From the NCBI GenBank assembly GCA_009885195.1, contig VFLG01000037.1, forward strand, positions 1 to 37,437: a DNA stretch of 37,437 bases, given 5' to 3'. Of this stretch, positions 8,031-19,721 are shown in pieces. Every line of letters starts with the position of its first letter. Position 1 is the first letter of the stretch. Made by a program: the position numbers and the translations under genes. Origin of the DNA: Gallionellaceae bacterium (GTDB lineage Bacteria; Pseudomonadota; Gammaproteobacteria; Burkholderiales; Gallionellaceae). The notes below the pieces were generated by a model. It had not been told where the DNA came from, did no database searches, and saw only the letters and a list, made by a program, of their open reading frames with translations.

Positions 8031-8548
8031 GATTTCGGTGGTGGTGGCGTGGCGCGGTTCAGGCGGCGCAACATCTGCTGTACCGCATCGCTGCGCATGT
8101 TCTGGTAGAGCAAAATCTCCTCCTGCTCCTTGGCCAGAACTTGCGCATCGTCATAGGACAAGTTGCGCAGCAGCACAATTTCTCCGGCGGGGAGCCACTC
8201 TTGTTGCATTTGGTCGCAGGCCCGGAACGAAATACTGAAACGTAACTGGTATTCGCGCACGCGACCGGCGCCGCTCAGGGAAAGAATCTGCTTGCCCTCT
8301 ACCTCGGAAACGATATGCAAAGTCAGTTGTGCGTTTTCGGGTGAAGCGGCAAGCTGCACGCCGGCGGCCTGTATGGCGCGCTTCAGCTCCCCGATAAAAG
8401 GGGTGTAGTTGTTGCTTGACTGTATGTGCAGCGTCTGAAACGGCAACGCAAACGCACCCTGCCCACGCAAATGAAAGCCGCACGCGGCCAGCGACAAAAC
8501 AAGCAGCAACAAAGGTATAGTCAAAAATGCGCGCATCGGCATAACCAT
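8027..8548 (-). CDS. lptE: LPS-assembly lipoprotein LptE
   Basis: LptE is the outer-membrane lipoprotein that plugs LptD and helps insert lipopolysaccharide. It has 173 residues. It has a short signal peptide, FLTIPLLLLVLSLAACGFHLRG, with lipobox LAAC (lipidated Cys near residue 23) followed by the characteristic GFHLRG. The rest is a polar fold with the VREYQLRFSISF strand typical of the family. It starts four bases after the leuS stop and overlaps holA at its end. Three in-frame ATGs (8548, 8542, 8536) could start it; the first is listed, but the third gives the most usual signal peptide length. Confidence 0.9.
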   Translation of the reverse strand: MVMPMRAFLTIPLLLLVLSLAACGFHLRGQGAFALPFQTLHIQSSNNYTPFIGELKRAIQAAGVQLAASPENAQLTLHIVSEVEGKQILSLSGAGRVREYQLRFSISFRACDQMQQEWLPAGEIVLLRNLSYDDAQVLAKEQEEILLYQNMRSDAVQQMLRRLNRATPPPPKS

Positions 8549-8552
8549 TTGG

Positions 8553-12350
<3,798 letters not shown>

Positions 12351-12366
12351 GTTTTTCGGAAAGACG

Positions 12367-12408
12367 AACGGGGAATCTCTACTGCAAATCTGATTCCCCG
12401 TTTTGTTT
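12367..12408 (+). terminator. rho-independent terminator after prk
   Basis: AACGGGGAATC (12367-12377) pairs perfectly with GATTCCCCGTT (12392-12402) around a 14-base loop and is followed by TTTTGTTT. It lies 17 bases after the prk stop and separates prk from uvrD. Confidence 0.85.
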
Positions 12409-12485
12409 ACAACCAGCCCACCTCCCGCCCGTTATTTTAAGTTAAGCGCAGCAAGGTTCTTGCGCCGCTGTGGGATAATCTCGCC

Positions 12486-14657
12486 ATGAATTCCACCCTC
12501 CTTTCCGGCCTCAATTCCGAGCAACGTGCAGCCGTAACCCTACCCGAACAATCCGCGCTGATTCTAGCCGGGGCGGGCAGCGGCAAGACGCGTGTGCTGA
12601 CCACGCGCATTGCGTATCTCATCAGCACAGGCGTGGTCAGTCCGCAGGGCATTCTGGCCGTGACTTTTACCAACAAGGCGGCCAAGGAGATGCTGACGCG
12701 CCTTTCTGCCATGCTCCCGACCAATATGCGCGGCTTGTGGATGGGCACGTTTCACGGGCTGTGCAACCGCATGTTGCGCGCGCATTACCACGAGGCGAAT
12801 TTGCCGCAAACTTTTCAGATTCTGGACAGTGGCGATCAGCTTTCCGCGATCAAGCGGCTGATGAAGGCGATGAATGTGGACGATGAAAAATATCCGCCGC
12901 GCGAGATGCAGAACTTCATCAGCGGCAGCAAGGAACAAGGTCTGCGTGCCAACGAGGTGGAAGCCTACGATCCGTACACGCGGCGCAAGGTGGAAGTTTT
13001 TGCCGAATATGATGCGCAGTGCCAGCGCGAAGGGGTGGTGGATTTTTCCGAGCTGCTGCTGCGCTGCTATGAATTGCTGTCGCGCAACGCTGCTATTCGC
13101 GAGCATTATCAGGAACGCTTCAAGCACATATTGGTGGACGAATTTCAGGACACCAACAAGCTGCAATACCAATGGCTGAAATTGCTGGCGGGCAATAATA
13201 ATGCACTGTTTGCGGTGGGCGACGATGATCAGTCCATCTATGCGTTTCGCGGCGCGAATGTCGGCAACATGCAGCAGCTGACGCGCGATTTTCATGTCGG
13301 GAACATGATCAAGCTGGAGCAGAACTACCGATCGCACGGCAACATCCTCAACGCCGCCAACGCGCTGATTAGCAACAATCGCAACCGCCTCGGCAAGAAT
13401 CTGTGGACTGCCGAAAACGGCGGCGAGCCGCTGCGCGTGTATGAGGCGCCGACCGATGTGGAAGAGGCGGGATTTATCGTCAGCGAAATTCAGCAGTTGA
13501 AATCCGAGGGTGTCTATCTCAATGAAATCGCGCTGTTGTATCGCTCCAATGCGCAATCGCGGGTGTTGGAGCACGCGCTGGTTTCCGCCGGGTTGTCGTA
13601 TCGCGTGTATGGCGGGCTGCGCTTTTTCGAACGGCAGGAAATCAAGCACGCGCTGGCCTACTTGCGGCTGATGCAGAACACCGACGACGACAACGCGCTG
13701 CTGCGCATCATCAATTTCCCGACGCGCGGCATCGGGGCGCGCAGCATTGAGCAGTTGCAGGAAGTGGCGAAGATGAATTCGACGACGTTGTGGGATGCGG
13801 CGGCGCGGGCGGGCAGCAAGATCACAGCCTTCGTCGGCCTGGTCGAGTCGTTGCGCAGCGCGACGCGCGAATTGCCGCTGCCGGAAATTATGGATCATGT
13901 GCTGCAGCACAGCGGCTTGATCGCACATTATCAAAACGAAACCGGTGCCAAGCGGCGCGAAGCCGAGGAGCGGCTGGAAAATCTGAACGAACTCATCAAC
14001 GCGGCGACGCTGTTCGTGCATGAGAATGAGGACGATAGCCTAACCTCTTTTCTCACCCACGCCTCATTGGAAGCGGGCGAGCATCAGGCCGGAGACCAGG
14101 ACGACGCGCTGCATCTGATGACCGTGCATGCTTCCAAGGGGCTGGAGTTTCACACCGTGTTCATCACCGGCTTGGAACAGGGCCTGTTCCCGCACCAGAA
14201 CAGCCAGCGCGAAGACGGTGGGCTGGATGAAGAACGCCGCCTGATGTATGTGGCGATCACCCGCGCACGGCGCAGGCTGTACCTGAGCTTCGCGCAAAGT
14301 CGCATGTTACACGGGCAGGTGAGTTACGGCATGGCATCGGGTTTTCTGCGCGAGCTACCGGATAATTTGTTGCACTGGATTACGCCGAGGGTGACGCAGC
14401 GGAGTGCGTTTGGTTACTCAGCGCCCCTCACACCCTCTCCCGCTGGCGGGAGAGGGGAGCAAAACAGCGCGCCGGTGCAGCGTTCCGCCACACCTTCCGG
14501 CTGGCGCATCGGTCAGGCGGTGTTGCACACCAAATTCGGCGAAGGTGTGATCGTTAATCTCGAAGGCAGCGGCGCGGATGCGCGGGTGCAGGTGAATTTT
14601 CGCAAAACCGGAACAAAGTGGCTGGCACTGGAATACGCAAAACTAACAGCACTATAG
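12486..14657 (+). CDS. uvrD: UvrD/Rep-family DNA helicase
   Basis: This superfamily 1A 3'-5' DNA helicase acts in mismatch and nucleotide excision repair. It has 723 residues (E. coli UvrD 720). Motifs in order are Q-motif LNSEQRAAV, Walker A AGAGSGKT (28-35), motif Ia TFTNKAAKEM, motif II VDEFQDTN, motif III GDDDQSIYAFRGA, motif IV QNYRS, motif V LMTVHASKGLEF and motif VI VAITRARRRL. The C-terminal Tudor-like tail is intact (GWRIGQAVLHTKFGEGVIVNLEG). UvrD is preferred over Rep because of this tail. A short insert near residue 650 (LTPSPAGGRGE) is encoded by a palindromic repeat in the normally variable linker before the tail, so it is probably harmless. Confidence 0.92.
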   Translation: MNSTLLSGLNSEQRAAVTLPEQSALILAGAGSGKTRVLTTRIAYLISTGVVSPQGILAVTFTNKAAKEMLTRLSAMLPTNMRGLWMGTFHGLCNRMLRAHYHEANLPQTFQILDSGDQLSAIKRLMKAMNVDDEKYPPREMQNFISGSKEQGLRANEVEAYDPYTRRKVEVFAEYDAQCQREGVVDFSELLLRCYELLSRNAAIREHYQERFKHILVDEFQDTNKLQYQWLKLLAGNNNALFAVGDDDQSIYAFRGANVGNMQQLTRDFHVGNMIKLEQNYRSHGNILNAANALISNNRNRLGKNLWTAENGGEPLRVYEAPTDVEEAGFIVSEIQQLKSEGVYLNEIALLYRSNAQSRVLEHALVSAGLSYRVYGGLRFFERQEIKHALAYLRLMQNTDDDNALLRIINFPTRGIGARSIEQLQEVAKMNSTTLWDAAARAGSKITAFVGLVESLRSATRELPLPEIMDHVLQHSGLIAHYQNETGAKRREAEERLENLNELINAATLFVHENEDDSLTSFLTHASLEAGEHQAGDQDDALHLMTVHASKGLEFHTVFITGLEQGLFPHQNSQREDGGLDEERRLMYVAITRARRRLYLSFAQSRMLHGQVSYGMASGFLRELPDNLLHWITPRVTQRSAFGYSAPLTPSPAGGRGEQNSAPVQRSATPSGWRIGQAVLHTKFGEGVIVNLEGSGADARVQVNFRKTGTKWLALEYAKLTAL
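14433..14457. repeat. palindromic repeat inserted in frame in uvrD
   Basis: CCCTCTCCCGC-TG-GCGGGAGAGGG is a nearly perfect palindrome. It encodes TPSPAGGRGE in the linker between the helicase core and the C-terminal Tudor-like domain. It belongs to the same family as the repeats in leuS and hrpA. Confidence 0.75.
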
Positions 14658-14682
14658 ATTCTTTGGTTCCGGCTTGTCCGAT

Positions 14683-15459
14683 TTAGGAATTGTGCGCTTG
14701 GTCGTCGCGCTCAATCACTTCACCCGCGCCAGTTGCAGTTGTAGCGGTCGCTATCGGGAACAAGTCGCGATAAGCGGCATAGATCGAAGCAATCATCACC
14801 GGTAACAGGATCAGCCAGCCCAGCATCATCGGCAAAGAAGCGAGAATCGCGAACGGCAACAGCATCAAGGTATATATTGTCAGCGGCACAATATTGCGCA
14901 AACAAGCATTAAAACTAGCTTTCAACGCGGGGATGGGCGACATCTTGTCGAATACCACCAGCATCGGGGCGAACTGCATCGCCATCAGCAGCACGGTAAA
15001 CAGCACCATCCCCAGCAGCAGCGCCATGCCTGCACCGGCAATGGCTTGCGTTAATACTGCCGGGTCTTCCGGATGCTGGCCGGACATCAGGATATCCACC
15101 AGTGTTTCTCCGCCAGTCATCTTCATCACGCCCAGTATCAGCAATTGACCCGCCAGATTGATGCCGCCCAGCGTGACCAGTTGCGTAGCATTATTCTGAA
15201 GTCCGGCGAAAAGGTGCGCTAACTCTAATTCTTCACCGTTCTCCAAGGCCCGGCAGCCCAGCATGAAGCCAGCGAACAACACCGGGAACAGCAGGGTAGC
15301 CAATAGATCGCCCACCGCCGGGATGGCGGCAATGCCAATCAAGCCAGCTACACCGATCACTGTCAGCACCACCATCAGCACCGGGCTTTTTTTGAATAGC
15401 CAGTACCCCTGTCTGATCCACAGCCAGCCGTTGGCGATATTTACTTTTCGTGCTTGCAT
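14683..15459 (-). CDS. BPSS1780-family membrane protein
   Basis: This 258-residue integral membrane protein of unknown function resembles the BPSS1780 family of betaproteobacteria. The conserved features are the N-terminal GWLWIRQGYWLFKKSP, the RALENGEELELAHLFAGL loop, and the FDKMSPIPALKASFNACLRN segment. About five to six hydrophobic segments are visible (around residues 27-45, 49-68, 96-112, 143-162, 197-215 and 217-230). It ends with a short charged tail. It converges on uvrD, with 25 bases between the stops, and diverges from the next gene. No partner or substrate can be named. Confidence 0.8.
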   Translation of the reverse strand: MQARKVNIANGWLWIRQGYWLFKKSPVLMVVLTVIGVAGLIGIAAIPAVGDLLATLLFPVLFAGFMLGCRALENGEELELAHLFAGLQNNATQLVTLGGINLAGQLLILGVMKMTGGETLVDILMSGQHPEDPAVLTQAIAGAGMALLLGMVLFTVLLMAMQFAPMLVVFDKMSPIPALKASFNACLRNIVPLTIYTLMLLPFAILASLPMMLGWLILLPVMIASIYAAYRDLFPIATATTATGAGEVIERDDQAHNS

Positions 15460-15644
15460 GATAAGTGCCTCTAAAAAAATGAATCATGAAACCAATGGCA
15501 CATTTTATTTCATCCGGGTCACACTTGCTGGTAAATATGCCATGATTGCAAATTCCCACCCCGATGGGGAGTGTTCGTCATGAATCAGGGAGCATCAATA
15601 ATTAATCTTGCCGGCTGCACTTGCCTGCTACTGCAAGGATACCC

Positions 15645-17345
15645 ATGCTGAATTTGCCTTTAGCTCCGACCGATGACCGCGCCAATCCGGCATTCAAGGA
15701 TGCCGCATCCTGCGCGCAATGGCTTGGACAATTACAACTCACCAATCTGCATCTGGTGCACGGCGTGATACGCACCCAACTGGATGAACTCAACCGTTAC
15801 CCGATGCTGGGGCTGGAGCGCCTGCGCATCCTGGAGCTGCTGCGTGAAACGGTGGCGCACCTGCAGGCCGATTACGCCAGGAAACTGACCGCCAGAAAAC
15901 TGCCGTTAAGTGAAGAGGAGTTTACCATCCTCGTTTCCATCACGGCTCTATGGCAGTTTATGGTTAGCGGTTACCAGCGTTGCTTGCAATCTTTACTGGC
16001 CGGCGATAAACAGCTTGTGGCATATAGTTCGATGCTGTGTCAGCGCTGCCTGTTATATACGGGCTTGCAGATTTTTGAATACCTGCGCAACGGTTACGAA
16101 TTCGAGGGCGGGCTGTGGCAACAGTTGCATACGCTGTATGCCTTTTGTGAGGAGCAGGGTTGGCAGCTTGAAGAGGTCTCTGTATTAAAGCAGCATGGCA
16201 GTAGCGGGAAAGGTGCCTCAAAATTTAACGAGTTAGCCGGTGGCCTCAATAGCCGTTCTGTTTCTTGCCACGCAATTTATGTCGGGACCTTGCTTACTTG
16301 TTATGTCTACCCGGGGGAATTATCGCGCGGCCAGTCGCAACTGCTCGATCGCTGGTTATTGCGATGGAGTGCGGCCATCCCGCTGGAACGCCGCTACGCC
16401 ATTAGCAAAGGTGACGCCCCGCCGCTGGCGGTTGATCTGGCCGGTTCGCGCGGCTTGCAACCGTTAAGCCAGATAAGTGCCGCGCCGTCGCAGGCGAACC
16501 AGAATGAGAGCGACATGCGCTATTTGGCCATGGTGCCATTAAGCAAGTTGCTGCAAGTTAAAACCATCCTGTTACAGCAGGGCCAGTCGCCACAGCAGTT
16601 GGAACTGGGCGAGGGGTGCAGTAGCGCGGATTGCACCGGACTTCTTAAATTTTTGCATCGGCGTTGGTGTGAAGGATCCGGGGAGCGGATGCCCAGCCGG
16701 TGCAGCGTGGAACTGCCGGCGCGGGTGTGCTATGGGCTGGAAGACATTTATACTCATATCGCCAACAAGTCATTCAAGCCGCCGGTTAGAGATACCCATG
16801 TAGACAGCCTGGCACGCAGCCAGATCGCAACCTTTGGCCGTGTATTGTCCGAGGACAGCCACCGGAGTCCGACTGATTCAGGCCATGCACTGGAGGCTTG
16901 GCAGATTTCAGACGAAAGCATTCTCGGCGCGCGCATGTTGCGCGAGGGCACCGTGGGTGCCCGCATAGGCATGAACCAAATCGTGGCGGTGCGGCCCGCC
17001 AATGCTAACGTCTTCATACTGGGCACAATAAGATGGGTACAAGTCACACTGACCGGGCAATTGTCCGCTGGGGTGCGCTACCTGCCCGGCGTGGCGCAAG
17101 CCGTTGCGATTAAAGCCGCCGGGGTCAGCCTTGGCGCGTCGGACAATTCTGCTGCGGCACTGTTATTGCCCGACGTGCCTGCACTGAAAACACCATCCAG
17201 CCTGGTTATTCCGCGCGACTGGTTTACCCCGGGTCGGGTAATTGAGATTATCCATCCGGATAATCAGAAACTAAAAGTAAAGATGGCGTTAAGCGTCGAG
17301 AGCGGGGTGGATTACGAGCGGGTTAGTTTCACCCCGGTTTATTGA
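15645..17345 (+). CDS. conserved protein of unknown function, possible PilZ-like C-terminus
   Basis: This 566-residue protein is not confidently recognised. The track starts at a TTG (15621). The ATG at 15645 is preferred because AAGGAT lies just upstream. It has no signal peptide. The N-terminal 300 residues are mostly helical and leucine-rich (LGLERLRILELLRETVAHLQADYARKL), followed by a histidine/arginine-rich middle. The C-terminal 130 residues look beta-rich: AWQISDESILGARM, then VGARIGMNQIVAVRP and FILGTIRWVQVTLTGQLSAGVRYL. The W.ISDES..G and GxxRWV...G.L.AGVRYL pattern recalls PilZ-like regulatory barrels, but the canonical RxxxR motif is not clear. Proteins of this layout occur in other betaproteobacteria as hypotheticals. 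A cytoplasmic regulatory role is a guess. Confidence 0.75.
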   Translation: MLNLPLAPTDDRANPAFKDAASCAQWLGQLQLTNLHLVHGVIRTQLDELNRYPMLGLERLRILELLRETVAHLQADYARKLTARKLPLSEEEFTILVSITALWQFMVSGYQRCLQSLLAGDKQLVAYSSMLCQRCLLYTGLQIFEYLRNGYEFEGGLWQQLHTLYAFCEEQGWQLEEVSVLKQHGSSGKGASKFNELAGGLNSRSVSCHAIYVGTLLTCYVYPGELSRGQSQLLDRWLLRWSAAIPLERRYAISKGDAPPLAVDLAGSRGLQPLSQISAAPSQANQNESDMRYLAMVPLSKLLQVKTILLQQGQSPQQLELGEGCSSADCTGLLKFLHRRWCEGSGERMPSRCSVELPARVCYGLEDIYTHIANKSFKPPVRDTHVDSLARSQIATFGRVLSEDSHRSPTDSGHALEAWQISDESILGARMLREGTVGARIGMNQIVAVRPANANVFILGTIRWVQVTLTGQLSAGVRYLPGVAQAVAIKAAGVSLGASDNSAAALLLPDVPALKTPSSLVIPRDWFTPGRVIEIIHPDNQKLKVKMALSVESGVDYERVSFTPVY

Positions 17346-17365
17346 TCTTTCCATTACTCATTACA

Positions 17366-17529
17366 CCGTTCACCCTGAGGTATCGAAGGGTATAAACCGC
17401 TTAGTGAATAGGCTTCGATACATCCGTTATGGTTCGATACGCTTTGCGTACCCTGTGCTGAGCTTGTCGCAGCATCACCACGAACGGATGTGCCCTGTGC
17501 TGAGTTCATCGAAGCATCAGCCCGAACGG
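17366..17529. repeat. dispersed CCGTTC...GGTATCGAAGGG repeat cluster
   Basis: The 199-base gap between two convergent genes is filled by modules: CCGTTCACCCTGAGGTATCG, GGTTCGATACGC...GCGTACCCTGTGCTGAG...CACGAACGG, and GCCCTGTGCTGAG...CATCGAAGCATCAG...CGAACGG. The same modules recur at 29089-29198. No ORF or T-tailed terminator hairpin is seen. It behaves like a REP-type intergenic repeat. Confidence 0.65.
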
Positions 17530-17544
17530 TAGGTTTGTCGTTAA

Positions 17545-18870
17545 TTATGGAATGCTAAATAATTCCTCGGGTTGCGCCGGCAAGCAGCGCTTGGCCGGAA
17601 ACACGATACTGAAGGTGCTGCCCTTGCCTTCTTCACTGGTAATTTCCAGCTTCGCCTGATGCCGGTTTGCCACATGCTTGACTATAGCCAGCCCCAGACC
17701 CGTGCCGCCGGTCGCGCGCGAGCGGCTGTGATCCACCCGGTAAAACCGCTCGGTCAGGCGCGGGATATGCTGTGGCGCAATTCCGATGCCGCTGTCCTGC
17801 ACGCTGAATACCGGCTGGCCGCCCTGTTCTTGCCAGTGCATAACAATCTCTCCGTTGTGCGGGGTATAACGAATAGCATTGGATATCAGATTGCCAAAGG
17901 CACTGCGCAACTCCTCGGCGTTGCCCAGCAGGGCGCAATCGCTCGCCAGTTCCAGGCGCAAGATATGTTGCCCCGCGCTTAACGCTCGCCCTTCCTGATG
18001 CAGCGCGTTCAATAGCGCAGTCACACCGACGGTTTCTTCCTGCAATGCATTAAGCGCGTTATCCAGTTTGGACAGCGTGAGCAGATCGTCCACCAGCCGT
18101 TCCATGCGTTGCGTTTGCTCGCTCATCAGTTGCAGTGCGCGCCGCGCCATGTCATTTTCCAGGCTGGGCATGTCGCACAGCGTTTCGACAAAGCCGCTGA
18201 CCACGGTCAGCGGGGTGCGCAATTCGTGCGATACGTTGGCGACAAAATCGCGGCGCATGGTTTCTATGCGCTCCAGGTGGGTAATATCGCGGCTAATCAG
18301 CAGCCTCTTGTTTTCGCCATAGCCAACTATTTTGATGGAAAGTGTCAGTCCGTCCTGGCGCGCACCGCGCAGTATCAACACTTCGCTGAAATCGCGCAGG
18401 CCGAGGTAATTCACGAACTCGGGTTGACGCTCCAGATAAGTGATTTGCTGGCCTATATCGCGCACACCATCCAACCCGAAATGTTGTTCGGCAATCGGAT
18501 TGCACCATTCGATGTGGTCGGCCTCATCGAGAATAACCACCCCCTCCGGCAGTGCCGAGGTGGCTTGCTCCATGTGCTGCAACGCGGCAATACGTTGTTC
18601 GCGCTCTTTGCGGTGTTTTCGCACCATCCGCTTCAGCCGCGAAAATACTTCCTCCCACAATCCCGACCCGTCGGGCGTCACACCTTCCTCGGCGTTAACC
18701 AGCCAATAGTCGAGGGCGGCGAGCTGGCGCAAATGAAAAAACAGGTACACCAGCAGCAACACACCGAACAACAAGGCGGCGGGCAATGCCCCTGCCGCCG
18801 CCCATAACAGCAGGGAGAGCAGCAGCAAGACAAATGGGAAAATCAGCGCGCGCCGCCAGAAGTCAAACAC
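17545..18870 (-). CDS. phoR: phosphate regulon sensor histidine kinase PhoR
   Basis: PhoR is the membrane sensor kinase that phosphorylates PhoB when phosphate is scarce. It has 441 residues. Two N-terminal membrane segments (about 8-27 and 28-46) are followed by a positively charged linker and a PAS domain (about 100-200, with ALPEGVVILDEADHIEWCNPIAE). HisKA has the phospho-acceptor His215 (VANVSHELRTPL), and the ATPase domain has N, G1 and G2 boxes (NLISNAIRYTP, DSGIGIAP, GGTGLGLAIVKH). The start is GTG at 18870 with AAGG upstream. It follows phoB by 85 bases, a gap long enough for an internal promoter. Confidence 0.93.
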   Translation of the reverse strand: MFDFWRRALIFPFVLLLLSLLLWAAAGALPAALLFGVLLLVYLFFHLRQLAALDYWLVNAEEGVTPDGSGLWEEVFSRLKRMVRKHRKEREQRIAALQHMEQATSALPEGVVILDEADHIEWCNPIAEQHFGLDGVRDIGQQITYLERQPEFVNYLGLRDFSEVLILRGARQDGLTLSIKIVGYGENKRLLISRDITHLERIETMRRDFVANVSHELRTPLTVVSGFVETLCDMPSLENDMARRALQLMSEQTQRMERLVDDLLTLSKLDNALNALQEETVGVTALLNALHQEGRALSAGQHILRLELASDCALLGNAEELRSAFGNLISNAIRYTPHNGEIVMHWQEQGGQPVFSVQDSGIGIAPQHIPRLTERFYRVDHSRSRATGGTGLGLAIVKHVANRHQAKLEITSEEGKGSTFSIVFPAKRCLPAQPEELFSIP

Positions 18871-18899
18871 GGGAGTTACCTTTTAAAGTTTTCCGCGCC

Positions 18900-18905
18900 A
18901 TTATA
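18900..18905 (-). promoter_or_regulatory. candidate -10 box of an internal phoR promoter
   Basis: A perfect TATAAT (minus strand) lies in the phoB-phoR gap, about 30 bases upstream of the phoR GTG. The matching -35 region (CTTCAA or TTCAAG) is weak. This suggests some basal phoR transcription independent of the Pho box. Confidence 0.3.
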
Positions 18906-18955
18906 CGGCGCGCGTTTACATCTTGAAGATGAGTTTTTGGAGCGGCCTGGCCGTG

Positions 18956-19648
18956 TCATTTCGAGTCACACGAAAAGCGGTAACCGCTGCCGCGCACCGT
19001 TTGAATCAGGCTGTCCAGACCGGACGGTTCCAGCGCCTGGCGCAGGCGGCGGATGTGGACATCCACGGTGCGCTCTTCCACGAACACGTGATCGCCCCAC
19101 ACCTGGTCGAGCAATTGCGAACGGCCATAAACACGCTCGGCGTGCGTCATGAAGAAATGCAGCAGGCGGAACTCGGTCGGGCCCAGATCGACCACCTTGC
19201 CGCGGGCGCCGACGCGATGCGTGGCCGGCGACAACTCCAGTCCGCCGAGGGCAACCGTCTCTTCGCTCATCTGCGGCGCACGGCGGCGCAGCACGGCGCG
19301 GATGCGTGCCATCAATTCGCGCGGCGAGAACGGTTTGGTGATGTAATCGTCGGCGCCGGATTCCAGCCCCATTATCTTGTCGCGTTCATCGCTACGCGCG
19401 GTCAGCATGATGATGGGGATGTTGCGTGTGCGCTGGTCGGCGCGCAGGCGGCGCGCCAGCTCCACTCCGCTGCTGCCGGGCAGCATCCAGTCGAGCAGAA
19501 TCAGATCGGGCAGCGCGCGGCTGATGTGCGCCATGGCACTGGCCGCATCAAGCGCCTGGATTGCGCGGTAGCCGCATTGCGTTACGTTGAGCGCCAGCAA
19601 TTCCTGGATCGCGGGCTCATCTTCCACCAACAAAATATTCGCGGTCAT
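18956..19648 (-). CDS. phoB: phosphate regulon response regulator PhoB
   Basis: PhoB is an OmpR-family response regulator that activates phosphate-starvation genes. It has 230 residues from the chosen start (E. coli 229). The receiver domain has the acidic pocket VEDE, phospho-acceptor Asp53 (LILLDWMLPGSSG), the conserved LTARS and the KPFSPRELMARI switch lysine. A winged-helix DNA-binding domain follows (LGPTEFRLLHFFMTHAERVYGRSQLLDQVWG, ERTVDVHIRRLR). The track starts four codons upstream at 19660. The ATG at 19648 is preferred because GGAAAAG is well spaced in front of it and MTANILLVEDE is the usual N-terminus. Its promoter has a Pho box, so it is probably autoregulated. Confidence 0.93.
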   Translation of the reverse strand: MTANILLVEDEPAIQELLALNVTQCGYRAIQALDAASAMAHISRALPDLILLDWMLPGSSGVELARRLRADQRTRNIPIIMLTARSDERDKIMGLESGADDYITKPFSPRELMARIRAVLRRRAPQMSEETVALGGLELSPATHRVGARGKVVDLGPTEFRLLHFFMTHAERVYGRSQLLDQVWGDHVFVEERTVDVHIRRLRQALEPSGLDSLIQTVRGSGYRFSCDSK

Positions 19649-19684
19649 TTTCTTTTCCATCGTTCATATTGCCCACAGCCGGTG

Positions 19685-19718
19685 ATGATATGAAAGAAAT
19701 ATGACAGCCAGATGACAG
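19685..19718 (-). promoter_or_regulatory. Pho box and -10 of the phoBR promoter
   Basis: On the minus strand three 7-mers CTGTCAT, CTGTCAT and CTTTCAT recur with exact 11-base periodicity (19718, 19707, 19696). This is the PhoB recognition pattern (CTGTCAT-N4-CTGTCAT). TATCAT (19690-19685) follows the first two repeats after 10 bases, the spacing of classical Pho promoters in which the Pho box replaces the -35. The site starts directly after the stop of the upstream symporter and lies about 40 bases before phoB. Confidence 0.8.
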
Positions 19719-19721
19719 CGC

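Noticed and set aside
12564-14021. 485-aa minus-strand ORF
   Set aside because: Antisense shadow of uvrD, whose complete set of helicase motifs is on the plus strand.
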